Shown: one piece after another, positions 13,043 to 19,895 of the stretch
Numbering within the stretch: position 1 is the first letter of the stretch
Layout: each line of letters begins with the position of its first letter
DNA from: Candidatus Aerophobota bacterium
Lineage (GTDB): Bacteria; Aerophobota; Aerophobia; Aerophobales; B47-G16
Length of the DNA: 19,895 bases
Assembly: GCA_003648815.1 (NCBI GenBank)
Contig: QMPZ01000013.1
Span: 1 to 19,895 of the forward strand
Direction of reading: 5' to 3'
Position numbers and translations under genes: made by a program
Notes under the pieces: generated by a model
What the model saw: the letters and a program-made list of their open reading frames with translations, nothing else
What the model was told of the DNA's origin: nothing
Database searches by the model: none

Positions 13043-13645
13043 ATGAAGATAGCCGTATCAGCCACGGGACCTACCTTAGATGCTATGGTAGATCCCAGAC
13101 TTGGACGTTGTGAGTACTTCATCATCGTTGATCCTGAGACGATGGAATTTGAGGGGATTCAAAATTCCAGCACGGCTCTGATGCACGGAGCGGGAATTCA
13201 AACTGCTCAAATGATAGCCAACAAAGGAGCTAAAGTGGTTCTCACCGGTAACTGTGGACCTAATGCCTTTCAGACCTTATCAGCAGCAGGAATTCAGGTG
13301 ATAACGGGAGTCAGTGGAAAGGTAAGGGAGGCGGTTGAGAGATACAAGAGGGGTGAGCTTAAGCCTACAAACCAGGCAAATGTATCATCCCATTTTGGAT
13401 CAGGAATGGGCGCCGGCCGTGGCATGGGGATGGGCCGTGGCATGGGGATGGGCCGTGGCATGGGAAGAGGTATGATGGGAGGAGGATTTCAAGGGATGAA
13501 CTATGGTCCAGCTATGCCTGGAGCCTCTTCTGAGATGACAAGGGAGGAAGAACTTAAGTTTTTGAAGAATCAGGCTCAGCTCATAAGTCAACAACTGGAG
13601 CAGATTAACAAGAGGATTAGAGAACTGGAGCAAGAAGAAAAATAA
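13043..13645 (+). CDS. NifX/ORP-like (dinitrogenase FeMo-cofactor domain) protein with coiled-coil tail
   Basis: Residues 1 to about 107 are a dinitrogenase iron-molybdenum cofactor-type domain (NifX/NafY/ORP family): MKIAVSATGPTLDAMVDPRLG with the FIIVD strand, then TALMHGAGIQTAQMIANKGA and VVLTGNCGPNA. A Gly/Met/Arg linker (121-150) contains tandem GRGMGM repeats. Residues 165-199 are a coiled coil like those of the neighbouring DUF5320-like proteins. The domain binds metal clusters or cofactor precursors; in Desulfovibrio the orange protein of this family carries a Mo-Cu cluster. No nif genes are present, so a nitrogenase role is unlikely. AAGGGGGAAA precedes ATG 13043. The two MinD-ferredoxin ATPases downstream are its likely partners. 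Confidence 0.9.
   Translation: MKIAVSATGPTLDAMVDPRLGRCEYFIIVDPETMEFEGIQNSSTALMHGAGIQTAQMIANKGAKVVLTGNCGPNAFQTLSAAGIQVITGVSGKVREAVERYKRGELKPTNQANVSSHFGSGMGAGRGMGMGRGMGMGRGMGRGMMGGGFQGMNYGPAMPGASSEMTREEELKFLKNQAQLISQQLEQINKRIRELEQEEK
13415..13463 (+). repeat. 18-bp tandem repeat, about 2.7 copies
   Basis: The unit GGCCGTGGCATGGGGATG occurs at 13415-13432 and 13433-13450, with 13 more bases at 13451-13463. It stays in frame and encodes GRGMGM units in the linker of the NifX-like protein. Copy number is likely to vary by slippage without breaking the frame. Confidence 0.85.
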
Positions 13646-13660
13646 ATAAAGGAGGAAAAG

Positions 13661-13849
13661 ATGCCAGGAGGACAAGGTGGAGGTGGATATGGAAGAGGAC
13701 GCGGTAGGATGGGCGGTACTCGTCCTGGAGCTGGTCCAGGAGGAAGGTGCGTGTGTCCAAACTGTGGAGCGAGCATTCCTCATCAAAGAGGAGTTCCCTG
13801 TTATCAGGTAAGCTGTCCCAAATGCGGGGCAAAAATGGTAAGGGGATAG
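13661..13849 (+). CDS. Small six-Cys zinc-ribbon-like protein
   Basis: The 62-residue protein has a Gly/Arg-rich head (1-28) like the other small proteins of the cluster. A cysteine domain follows: Cys30, Cys32 and Cys35 (RCVCPNCGA), a lone Cys47, then Cys52 and Cys55 (SCPKCGAKM). Two CPxCG knuckles indicate a zinc ribbon; an Fe-S or other metal centre is also possible. GGAGGAAAAG precedes ATG 13661, and the gene ends three bases before the first MinD-type ATPase gene. It may be an adaptor or metal-binding partner; function unknown. Confidence 0.85.
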   Translation: MPGGQGGGGYGRGRGRMGGTRPGAGPGGRCVCPNCGASIPHQRGVPCYQVSCPKCGAKMVRG

Positions 13850-13852
13850 GAT

Positions 13853-14692
13853 ATGGTCGTCTCCGTAGCCAGCGGTAAAGGTGGGACGGGAAAGACCACG
13901 GTTGCGGTAAACTTAGCCCTTTCTCTGGAGGAAAACGTTCAGTTTCTGGACTGTGATGTGGAGGAGCCCAATGCCCATATCTTTTTAAAGCCCAAGATTA
14001 CTCATGCTCGCTCCCTGAGTGTTCTGGTACCCAAGGTCGATGAGAAAAGATGCACTTATTGTGGAAAATGTGCCAGGTTTTGTTCTTACAATGCCATTGC
14101 CATCGTCAAGGAGAAGGTGCTGTTTTTTCCAGAACTTTGTCACAACTGCGGTGGGTGTACGATAGTTTGTCCTGAAAAAGCCATCAGAGAGGTAAAAAGG
14201 CCAAAAGGTGTGATTGAGGAAGGAAGATCCGGGAAAATTCGTTTTATTAAAGGAGAGCTCAACGTAGGAGAGGCGGTGTCTCCTCCTCTGATCAGGGAAG
14301 TGAAGAGGGCGGCTGATGAGGACTTTCTTACCATCATCGATGTTCCACCCGGCACTTCCTGCCCGGTGATAGAGGCGGTGAAGGAAAGTGACTTTTGTCT
14401 CTTGGTCACGGAGCCCACTCCTTTTGGTCTAAATGACTTAATTTTGGCCGTGGAAGTGATGAGAAAACTTAAAATACCCTTTGCGGTGGTGATCAATCGC
14501 TCAGATATAGGGGACGGAAAAGTTGAGGAGTATTGCGAGAAAGAAAAAATTCCCATTTTAATGCGTATTCCCATGGATAGGCGAATTGCCACAGCTTATT
14601 CTAAGGGAACCCCTATAGTCGAGGAGATACCGGAATACAGGGAAAAGTTTAAGGAACTTTACGAGAAGATTAAGCAAATGCTCTCAAAGTGA
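13853..14692 (+). CDS. MinD-superfamily P-loop ATPase with inserted 2x[4Fe-4S] ferredoxin domain (first copy)
   Basis: This is a 279-residue ATPase of the MinD/Mrp type with a bacterial ferredoxin inserted after the first third (COG1149 type). The deviant Walker A is GKGGTGKTT (8-16); DCDVEEPN (33-40) and DVPPGTSCPV are the other nucleotide motifs. Two clusters are ligated by Cys67/70/73/77 and Cys96/99/102/106. In the Desulfovibrio ORP cluster two such ATPases (DVU2103/DVU2104) accompany the orange protein, which matches the arrangement here. A likely role is ATP-driven, redox-linked metal-cluster transfer (inference). It starts three bases after the zinc-ribbon gene and is followed after 13 bases by a paralogue. 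Confidence 0.93.
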   Translation: MVVSVASGKGGTGKTTVAVNLALSLEENVQFLDCDVEEPNAHIFLKPKITHARSLSVLVPKVDEKRCTYCGKCARFCSYNAIAIVKEKVLFFPELCHNCGGCTIVCPEKAIREVKRPKGVIEEGRSGKIRFIKGELNVGEAVSPPLIREVKRAADEDFLTIIDVPPGTSCPVIEAVKESDFCLLVTEPTPFGLNDLILAVEVMRKLKIPFAVVINRSDIGDGKVEEYCEKEKIPILMRIPMDRRIATAYSKGTPIVEEIPEYREKFKELYEKIKQMLSK

Positions 14693-14705
14693 AGGGAGGT
14701 TTGTT

Positions 14706-15554
14706 TTGAAGCAGATAGTGGTCATCAGTGGCAAGGGTGGTACGGGAAAGACGGTTATCAGCGCCTCTTTTGCCAGCTTAGCTGAAAAGAAGGTTATGGC
14801 AGACTGCGATGTCGATGCAGCGGACCTACATCTTTTACTTCATCCCACCGTCAAGGAGGAGTACGACTTTCTTGGAAAAGTGGCCAGAATAGACCAGGAA
14901 AGATGCACTCAATGTGGAAGATGTCAGGAAGTCTGTCGATTTGAGGCGATAAGCGATTTTACCATCGATCCCGTCTCCTGTGAGGGGTGCGGAGTTTGTG
15001 CTTACGTCTGTCCCCAGAAAGCAATCGAGATGGTAGAGGATGTCTCAGGAAAATGGTTTGTCTCCGAAACTAAATACGGTCCCCTGGTTCATGCGAAATT
15101 GGGCATTGCTGAGGAAAACTCAGGAAAGCTGGTGAGCCTGGTCAAGCAAAAGGCCAGACAGATCGCTGAGGAGGAAGGGTGCGAGTTTATCATCATAGAT
15201 GGTCCGCCCGGCATTGGCTGTCCGGTCATCGCATCTTTATCAGGAGTGGATGTCGCCTTAATCGTCTCAGAGCCTACCCTTTCGGGTATTCATGATTTAG
15301 AAAGGGTAGCTGGAGTAGCCCATCACTTTGGCGTAAGGAGTCTGGTCTGCATAAATAAGTATGATCTGAATATGGAAAATTCTCAACAGATAGAAGAATT
15401 CTGTCAGTCTCACGGCATCGAGATAGCAGGAAAAATTCCCTTTGACAGCACCGTCACCGAGGCCATGGTCTGCGGCAAGTCAATAGTGGAGTATTCAGAT
15501 GGTAAGGTTTCCAGGCGAATAAAGGAGGTATGGGAGAAGGTAAAAGAAGTATAA
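14706..15554 (+). CDS. MinD-superfamily P-loop ATPase with inserted 2x[4Fe-4S] ferredoxin domain (second copy)
   Basis: This 282-residue paralogue of the preceding protein has the same layout: Walker A GKGGTGKT (9-16), ADCDVDAADLH (32-42), DGPPGIGCPV, and ferredoxin cysteines at 67/70/73/77 and 92/95/98/102. The start is TTG 14706 with AGGGAGGT at 14693-14700. Its N-terminal Ala-Asp differs from the GluGluPro switch of the first copy, so the pair is not a recent duplication and probably forms a heterodimer. The tandem pair is typical of ORP-type and related clusters in anaerobes. Confidence 0.93.
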   Translation: MKQIVVISGKGGTGKTVISASFASLAEKKVMADCDVDAADLHLLLHPTVKEEYDFLGKVARIDQERCTQCGRCQEVCRFEAISDFTIDPVSCEGCGVCAYVCPQKAIEMVEDVSGKWFVSETKYGPLVHAKLGIAEENSGKLVSLVKQKARQIAEEEGCEFIIIDGPPGIGCPVIASLSGVDVALIVSEPTLSGIHDLERVAGVAHHFGVRSLVCINKYDLNMENSQQIEEFCQSHGIEIAGKIPFDSTVTEAMVCGKSIVEYSDGKVSRRIKEVWEKVKEV

Positions 15555-15598
15555 TGCCGGCCATTAAATAATATAAAATATGGGTAAAGGGCTAACCT

Positions 15599-16261
15599 AT
15601 GGGAATAAGGGAAAATGTAAAATGTCTGCTAAGGGAAATTCCTGAGGATGTCATTCTTGTGGCTGCGGCGAAGACGAGAACGCCGCAGGAGGTGCTTGAG
15701 GCTGTGGAGGCGGGCATCAAGGTCATCGGAGAAAACTATGTTCAGGAAGCAGAAAGAGCCTTTGAGCTTGTAGGGAAAAAGGCCGAGTGGCACTTTATCG
15801 GACACCTTCAAAGGAATAAGGTAAAAAGAGCGGTAAGAATTTTTGACATGATTCAGACCGTTGATTCGTTTGATATTGCCAGGGAGATAGATAAAAGGTG
15901 CGCACAAATTGGAAAGGTTATGAGCGTTCTCTGTGAGGTGAACATCGCTGATGAGAGGACAAAGTGGGGAGTGAAGGCAGAGGAGGTTGAGGAGCTGGTG
16001 AGATCTATCTCTCCCTTAAGGTACATAAAGGTGATGGGGCTCATGACCATGGGACCGTACTCTGAGGATCCAGAGAGGTTAAGGCCGTATTTTAAGAAGA
16101 TGAGGGAAATCTTTGAAAAGATGAAAAAAATGGACATTCCCAATGTAGAGATGAGATACCTTTCCATGGGGATGAGTGACTCCTATTACATTGCCATTGA
16201 GGAAGGGGCAAACATAGTGCGGATAGGCACCAAAATCTTTGGACCGCGAAGATACAAATAG
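15599..16261 (+). CDS. YggS/PLPBP family pyridoxal-phosphate homeostasis protein
   Basis: This is a 220-residue single-domain TIM-barrel PLP-binding protein of the YggS/PROSC family, involved in vitamin B6 and amino-acid homeostasis rather than a defined catalytic reaction. Lys25 in VAAAKT is the PLP lysine. IGENYVQE (43-50), WHFIGHLQRNK (64-74), GLMTMGP and the terminal MGMSDSY, then IRIGTKIFG are family motifs. AAAGGG lies seven bases before ATG 15599. It sits 44 bases after the second MinD-type gene and looks like a housekeeping passenger, unless PLP links to the Fe-S chemistry. Confidence 0.93.
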   Translation: MGIRENVKCLLREIPEDVILVAAAKTRTPQEVLEAVEAGIKVIGENYVQEAERAFELVGKKAEWHFIGHLQRNKVKRAVRIFDMIQTVDSFDIAREIDKRCAQIGKVMSVLCEVNIADERTKWGVKAEEVEELVRSISPLRYIKVMGLMTMGPYSEDPERLRPYFKKMREIFEKMKKMDIPNVEMRYLSMGMSDSYYIAIEEGANIVRIGTKIFGPRRYK

Positions 16262-16297
16262 CTAAAAAACACTTAAAACCATCTTAAGAGGTAAAAA

Positions 16298-17137
16298 ATG
16301 AATCAGACGAAAGGGGCTTCTCGACAAGACGAACAAAGGGAAAAGATTAGAAGGAGAATGGAAAGGATCAAGTATAAGCTAATCATCATAAGTGGTAAGG
16401 GAGGAGTGGGGAAGAGCACGGTTGCGGTGAACCTTGCCTATGGTCTTTTTTTCCAGGGAAGGAAGGTGGGAGTGTTGGATGTGGATATCCATGGGCCGAG
16501 CCTGGCTAAGATGCTCGGCGTGGAGGGCCGTCATCTGGGAGCCTCCAGGGAAAATACCATAGAGCCAATTTCTATTTGCTCCGGCCTGAAGGTGGTCACC
16601 ATTGCTTCTTTGCTTGAGAACGCTGATACACCCGTTATCTGGCGCGGTCCCCTGAAGATGAAACTAATAGCTCAGTTCCTGGGAGATGTCAACTGGGGAG
16701 AACTTGATTATCTCATCGTCGATTCTCCCCCGGGCACAGGGGACGAGCCATTAAGTGTAGCTCAGCTTATTCCAGATATGAATGGGGCGATAATCGTGAC
16801 CACTCCCCAGGAGGTGGCTCTTCTGGATTCTCGAAAATCAGTTGGGTTTGCTAAGGCCTTAAAGATTCCGGTAATGGGGATAATAGAGAATATGAGTGGC
16901 TTTATCTGTCCTTATTGCGGGAAAAGAATTGATCTTTTTAAGAGAGGCGGAGGTGAGAAGGCGGCAAGTGATTTGAATGTTCCTTTTCTTGGTAGAATTC
17001 CCATCGAGCCGGATGTGGTAAATTCTACCGACGAAGGCAGGCCCTTTATCCAGGCTTATGCAAAGACATCCACGGCAAAGATGATGGAGCAGATCGTGGA
17101 AAAGATTATGGAGAGATTGGAGAAGGGGTCAATATAG
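16298..17137 (+). CDS. Mrp/NBP35 (ApbC) family Fe-S carrier ATPase
   Basis: This 279-residue protein of the Mrp/ApbC/NBP35 group binds and transfers [4Fe-4S] clusters to apoproteins in an ATP-dependent way. The deviant Walker A is GKGGVGKS (33-40); DVDIHGPS (61-68) and DSPPGTGDE (142-150) complete the nucleotide site. The cluster-binding CPYC pair is Cys204/Cys207 at the dimer interface. AAGAGGT precedes ATG 16298. No N-terminal DUF59 domain is present. An Mrp protein (DVU2109) also belongs to the Desulfovibrio ORP cluster, so it may serve the NifX-like protein here, or act generally. Confidence 0.94.
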   Translation: MNQTKGASRQDEQREKIRRRMERIKYKLIIISGKGGVGKSTVAVNLAYGLFFQGRKVGVLDVDIHGPSLAKMLGVEGRHLGASRENTIEPISICSGLKVVTIASLLENADTPVIWRGPLKMKLIAQFLGDVNWGELDYLIVDSPPGTGDEPLSVAQLIPDMNGAIIVTTPQEVALLDSRKSVGFAKALKIPVMGIIENMSGFICPYCGKRIDLFKRGGGEKAASDLNVPFLGRIPIEPDVVNSTDEGRPFIQAYAKTSTAKMMEQIVEKIMERLEKGSI

Positions 17138-17151
17138 AAAAGGAGGAAGGC

Positions 17152-17694
17152 ATGTCCAATCTAAGACTGCGCAAATATGGTGATCCCATCCTTAGGAAAA
17201 AGGCAAGGTGGGTCGAGAAAATAGGCTCGGAGGAAAGAGATCTTCTATCTCATATGGCTAAGATAATGCATGAAAACAATGGAATAGGTCTGGCTGCCCC
17301 TCAGATAGGTGTGGACAAAAGAATTGTCATCGTTGATACAGAAGGAGAGCTTTTAAAGCTGATTAACCCTCAAATTCTGGAAATGGAGGGGGAAGAGTGG
17401 TTGTCTGAAGGATGTTTAAGCCTTCCGGAAATATTTGTACCGGTAAACAGGGCAAAGAAGATCAAGATCGAGGCCTTGAACGAGGATAAAAAACTAATAA
17501 GTTTTACCATTGAGGGTTTTTCTGCCCGGGTCATTCAACACGAAGTTGATCATCTTAACGGAGTGCTGATCATCGATTACGCAACTGAGGAAAGGAAAAG
17601 GAGGATGAAGAGAAGCCTTGAGGAAATAGCCAATCATACCAGGATGCTTCTGGAGATGGAAAAGAGGAGGGGTGAGAAGATGTATTTTAAGTAA
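17152..17694 (+). CDS. def: Peptide deformylase
   Basis: Def removes the formyl group from the N-terminal Met of new proteins. All three motifs are intact in 180 residues: GIGLAAPQ (44-51), EGCLS (86-90, metal ligand Cys88) and QHEVDH (129-134, metal ligands His130 and His134, catalytic Glu131). AAAGGAGG stands before ATG 17152, 14 bases after the Mrp gene. A basic C-terminal extension of about 25 residues follows the core. The usual partner fmt is not next to it. Confidence 0.96.
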   Translation: MSNLRLRKYGDPILRKKARWVEKIGSEERDLLSHMAKIMHENNGIGLAAPQIGVDKRIVIVDTEGELLKLINPQILEMEGEEWLSEGCLSLPEIFVPVNRAKKIKIEALNEDKKLISFTIEGFSARVIQHEVDHLNGVLIIDYATEERKRRMKRSLEEIANHTRMLLEMEKRRGEKMYFK

Positions 17695-17705
17695 AGGAGA
17701 ACTGA

Positions 17706-17987
17706 ATGCTTCAAGTAAAAGAGGAGCTGTGTGTAGGCTGTGGGCTGTGTGCAAGATCTTGCCCCGTCGGTGCGATAAGCATCATCTTAAGTAAAGCACA
17801 CATCGATGAGGAAAGGTGCATTCAGTGCCATCGCTGTCAGATGGTCTGTCCTCGAGGGGCAATCCTTGAGAGGGCCGAGGCCGTTTCCTTAAAAGATCTC
17901 AAGGAAACCTTTGGTGATTTAAAAAAGCAGATAGACAAGACTTTACAGAGGATTGAGAGGCTTAAAAAAGAAGGTGAGAGAGGGTAA
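17706..17987 (+). CDS. 2x[4Fe-4S] ferredoxin-domain protein with helical tail
   Basis: The first 55 residues of this 93-residue protein are a bacterial dicluster ferredoxin with Cys9/12/15/19 (CVGCGLCARSCP) and Cys38/41/44/48 (CIQCHRCQMVCP). A predicted helical tail follows (about 60-90, with LKKQIDKTLQRIERLKKE) that could dimerise or bind a partner. It lies 11 bases after def and 44 before the corrinoid activator, for which a low-potential electron donor is needed; supplying that activator is a reasonable inference but unproven. Confidence 0.9.
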   Translation: MLQVKEELCVGCGLCARSCPVGAISIILSKAHIDEERCIQCHRCQMVCPRGAILERAEAVSLKDLKETFGDLKKQIDKTLQRIERLKKEGERG

Positions 17988-18031
17988 ATTATCGTTGGTT
18001 GAGAAACTAAACTAAAGAAAGGAGTCTGTAT

Positions 18032-19612
18032 ATGGCGCGGGTATTTTTTCCTCAATTTAAAAAGGGAAGGGAAGGAATAAGGGTTTCAAGAGGAACAATT
18101 TTGGAGGCAGCAAGGGAACTTGGTGTAGAAGTGATTTCTGAATGTGGTGGCAGAGGAAAGTGTGGAAAATGTGTTGTCAGGATAGAAAAGGGAGAAGAAA
18201 ATTTAAATTCTCCAACGGATATAGAAAGGGACCTTAACTTAGGAAAAAACGAAAGATTAGCTTGTCAGGCAAAGATTATAGGGAGTGGAGATGTATACGT
18301 ATTTGTTAAAAGTGTGGGAAAATTTTCTATTCTTTCGGATACCCTTGAGGATAAAATTGAAATAAATCCCTTTGTCAGTAGAAAAAATGGAGTGGTAATG
18401 TGGAATGATGAATTATTAGATAAGGATAGAGGCAACATTTATGGATTGGCTATTGATGTAGGCACTACTACTTTGGTGCTCCAAGTAGTGGATCTTGAAA
18501 CAGGGGAAAAAATAGCCACTCTTGCTGATAAAAATCCTCAAGCCTCTTATGGCGATGATGTTATTTCCAGAATTGATTGGACAATGAGAAAGAAAAACGG
18601 ACTGAAGGAATTACATCAGGTAATTATAAATGGTGTAAATGAAGTTCTTGCGAAAATTGATAAAGAAAAAGGGCAAATCAGTGAAAAAATCTATGAAGTA
18701 GTTGTAGTAGGAAACAGCACTATGCGTAACATTTTCTTTGGACTCGATGTCTCTTCCTTAGGGGTAATACCCTTTGAACCACAAAATAAGGACCCAATTA
18801 ATCAAAAAGCTTCCTGCTTAAACTTAGCGGTAAATCCTAAAGCTAATGTTTATGGGCCTCCTTTAATAGGAGGTCATGCTGGAGCAGATGTTTTAGCTGA
18901 TATTGTGGTCACCGAGATATACGCTTGCAAAAAAGTATCAATGATAATTGATATTGGAACTAATGGAGAGGTAGTTATTGGCAATAAGGACAGGATATTG
19001 ACAGCTTCTTGCGCCGCAGGAGGAGCTTATGAAGGAGCCACTGTTGGTTCAGGAATAGGAGCTGTGGAAGGGGCCATTAAAAATGTTAGTATTGTAGATG
19101 ATAAAGTAGAGTATGAAACAATAGGCAATAAGCCAGCTGTAGGAATTTGCGGCTCTGGATTAATTGATCTATTAGGTGAGTTGTTAAAAAATGGAATTAT
19201 GACTGAAAAGGCTAAATTACTGAAAAATCCTTTTTATATTACCAAAGATATTGGTATTTCTCAACAGGATATCTATCAACTAATTACCGCTAAGGCAGGA
19301 TTACGATTAGATCAAGATCTTCTTATAAAGTATTATGGCACCACTCTTGATGAAATAGACAAAATATATCTTTCTGGGGCTTTTGGTAACTTTATTAACT
19401 TAAGTAATGCGATAGCTATAGGCCTTTTGCCTAATGCAGAGGAAAAAATAGTAAAAATTGGTAATGGAGCTCTGGCCGGAGCAAGACAAATTTTAATTTC
19501 TCGGGAAAAAAGAAAAATAGCGGAGAATATAGCTAAGAGAGTTGAACATGTTAAGCCAAATGAAAGAGAAAAGGATTTCATTTATCTTGTAGCTGAAAAG
19601 ATGTATTTTTAA
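18032..19612 (+). CDS. Reductive activator of corrinoid proteins (RACE, ASKHA/DUF4445; AcsV/RamA-like)
   Basis: This 526-residue protein has an N-terminal plant-type [2Fe-2S] domain (Cys38, Cys44, Cys47, Cys78: ECGGRGKCGKC and RLACQA) and an ASKHA-fold ATPase core. The ATPase motifs are AIDVGTTTL (140-148) and IIDIGTNGEVVIG, with CGSGLIDLLGELL in the C-terminal half. Such proteins reduce inactive Co(II) corrinoids to Co(I) using ATP, serving the CoFeSP of the Wood-Ljungdahl pathway or methyltransferase corrinoid proteins. None of those partners is in the window, so the target is unknown. It is shorter than well-studied activators (about 630 residues). The gene is clearly more AT-rich than the genes before it. 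AAAGGAG precedes ATG 18032. Confidence 0.9.
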   Translation: MARVFFPQFKKGREGIRVSRGTILEAARELGVEVISECGGRGKCGKCVVRIEKGEENLNSPTDIERDLNLGKNERLACQAKIIGSGDVYVFVKSVGKFSILSDTLEDKIEINPFVSRKNGVVMWNDELLDKDRGNIYGLAIDVGTTTLVLQVVDLETGEKIATLADKNPQASYGDDVISRIDWTMRKKNGLKELHQVIINGVNEVLAKIDKEKGQISEKIYEVVVVGNSTMRNIFFGLDVSSLGVIPFEPQNKDPINQKASCLNLAVNPKANVYGPPLIGGHAGADVLADIVVTEIYACKKVSMIIDIGTNGEVVIGNKDRILTASCAAGGAYEGATVGSGIGAVEGAIKNVSIVDDKVEYETIGNKPAVGICGSGLIDLLGELLKNGIMTEKAKLLKNPFYITKDIGISQQDIYQLITAKAGLRLDQDLLIKYYGTTLDEIDKIYLSGAFGNFINLSNAIAIGLLPNAEEKIVKIGNGALAGARQILISREKRKIAENIAKRVEHVKPNEREKDFIYLVAEKMYF

Positions 19613-19616
19613 TGTA

Positions 19617-19799
19617 ATGGTTGTTATTTCCTTATTTTTTCTGCTCACCCTTTTTTCTTTTATGGGAGGGGTAGCCTCGGTATCGTTTATGGATATCTGG
19701 GGTAAGGCAATTCCTTCAACCCTGAGATGTTGGGCAGCACTTTATCTAATATCCTCTGGGCTCACTTGTCTGACTATGTGGGTAATAAGTATGTATTGA
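19617..19799 (+). CDS. Small hydrophobic membrane peptide, unknown
   Basis: This 60-residue ORF starts four bases after the activator gene and is almost wholly hydrophobic, with two possible membrane helices (about 2-25 and 38-57) around a short polar turn (DIWGKAIPSTLR). The ribosome site is weak. I do not recognise it. Its tight spacing and protein-like hydrophobic pattern favour a real gene; chance is possible at this size. Confidence 0.45.
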   Translation: MVVISLFFLLTLFSFMGGVASVSFMDIWGKAIPSTLRCWAALYLISSGLTCLTMWVISMY

Positions 19800-19822
19800 G
19801 ATTTAGATTCAGGAGAAAAGAA

Positions 19823-19895
19823 ATGGCTAAAGTTAGGGTGAAAAGCAAGCAGTTTATCTATGAGACAAGGTTAAAATGGAAAGGAGGTAGGGAGG
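19823..19895 (+). CDS. Start of a further gene, truncated by window end (possibly OsmC-like)
   Basis: AGGAGA (19811-19816) precedes ATG 19823, and the frame stays open to the window end (24 codons). The visible part includes MAKVRVKSKQFIYETRLKWK, a beta-strand-like pattern that recalls the N-terminus of OsmC/YhfA-type proteins. That assignment is tentative because so little is visible. Confidence 0.5.
   Translation, partial: MAKVRVKSKQFIYETRLKWKGGRE

Noticed and set aside
13400..13786. - strand open frames opposite the Gly-rich genes (Ser/His/Pro-rich)
   Set aside because: Their composition is simply the complement of the GGN/ATG-rich coding repeats; no ribosome site or domain supports them.
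13043..15554. Nitrogenase cofactor gene cluster
   Set aside because: The NifX-type domain alone is not evidence of nitrogen fixation; no nifHDK, nifB or nifEN is present, and the ATPases are MinD-ferredoxin proteins rather than NifH.

Overview
The window looks like part of the chromosome of a strictly anaerobic bacterium. It carries a pyruvate:ferredoxin oxidoreductase beta subunit, Feo ferrous-iron uptake, several 2x[4Fe-4S] proteins, an oxygen-sensitive type NifX/MinD-ferredoxin gene set and a corrinoid-protein reductive activator (RACE/AcsV type). Diaminopimelate biosynthesis, peptide deformylase and strong GGAGG ribosome sites point to Bacteria rather than Archaea. AGA/AGG-rich Arg usage and the gene mix suggest an uncultured anaerobic lineage, but I cannot fix the phylum. 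Every supported gene is on the + strand, and no gap exceeds 300 bases.

Layout. (a) 1-603: 3' end of porB, then two hairpins. (b) 735-5938: a tight set of a TIM-barrel sugar isomerase, argH, a fused lysA-dapF gene and dapA (arginine and lysine/peptidoglycan precursors). (c) 5965-8442: a mixed stretch with an orphan PIN-domain protein, YjbQ, an orphan Cas6-type RAMP endonuclease, a possible 40-residue ORF and a two-helix membrane protein, closed by a terminator at 8491. (d) 8524-11144: an iron-uptake operon (feoA, FeoB split into separate GTPase and membrane genes, a short DtxR/MntR-type regulator) with a TTGACA/TAGAAT promoter and a DtxR-type palindrome over the likely transcription start. (e) 11188-11701: a Fur-family regulator with a Fur box overlapping its own promoter.

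(f) 11715-17137: a second, perfect 19-bp Fur-type palindrome precedes a cluster of very small aromatic/glycine-rich proteins (51, 73, 89 and 141 aa; DUF5320-like), a NifX/ORP-like protein carrying the same C-terminal coiled coil, a six-Cys zinc-ribbon protein, two MinD-like ATPases each with an inserted 2x[4Fe-4S] ferredoxin domain, a YggS/PLPBP protein and an Mrp/NBP35 ATPase. In content this resembles the orange-protein (ORP) cluster of Desulfovibrio, here apparently placed under iron control and extended with W/Y-rich peptides. It is the most promising poorly described system in the window. (g) 17152-19895: peptide deformylase, a 2x[4Fe-4S] ferredoxin with a helical tail, the corrinoid activator (visibly more AT-rich than its neighbours), a small membrane peptide and the start of another gene.

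How it fits together (inference): ferrous iron enters through FeoA/FeoB-N/FeoB-C. DtxR- and Fur-type regulators sense it. A downstream Fe-S/ATPase assembly, whose small proteins share a coiled-coil tail, is expressed according to iron status and may insert, store or traffic a metal cluster.
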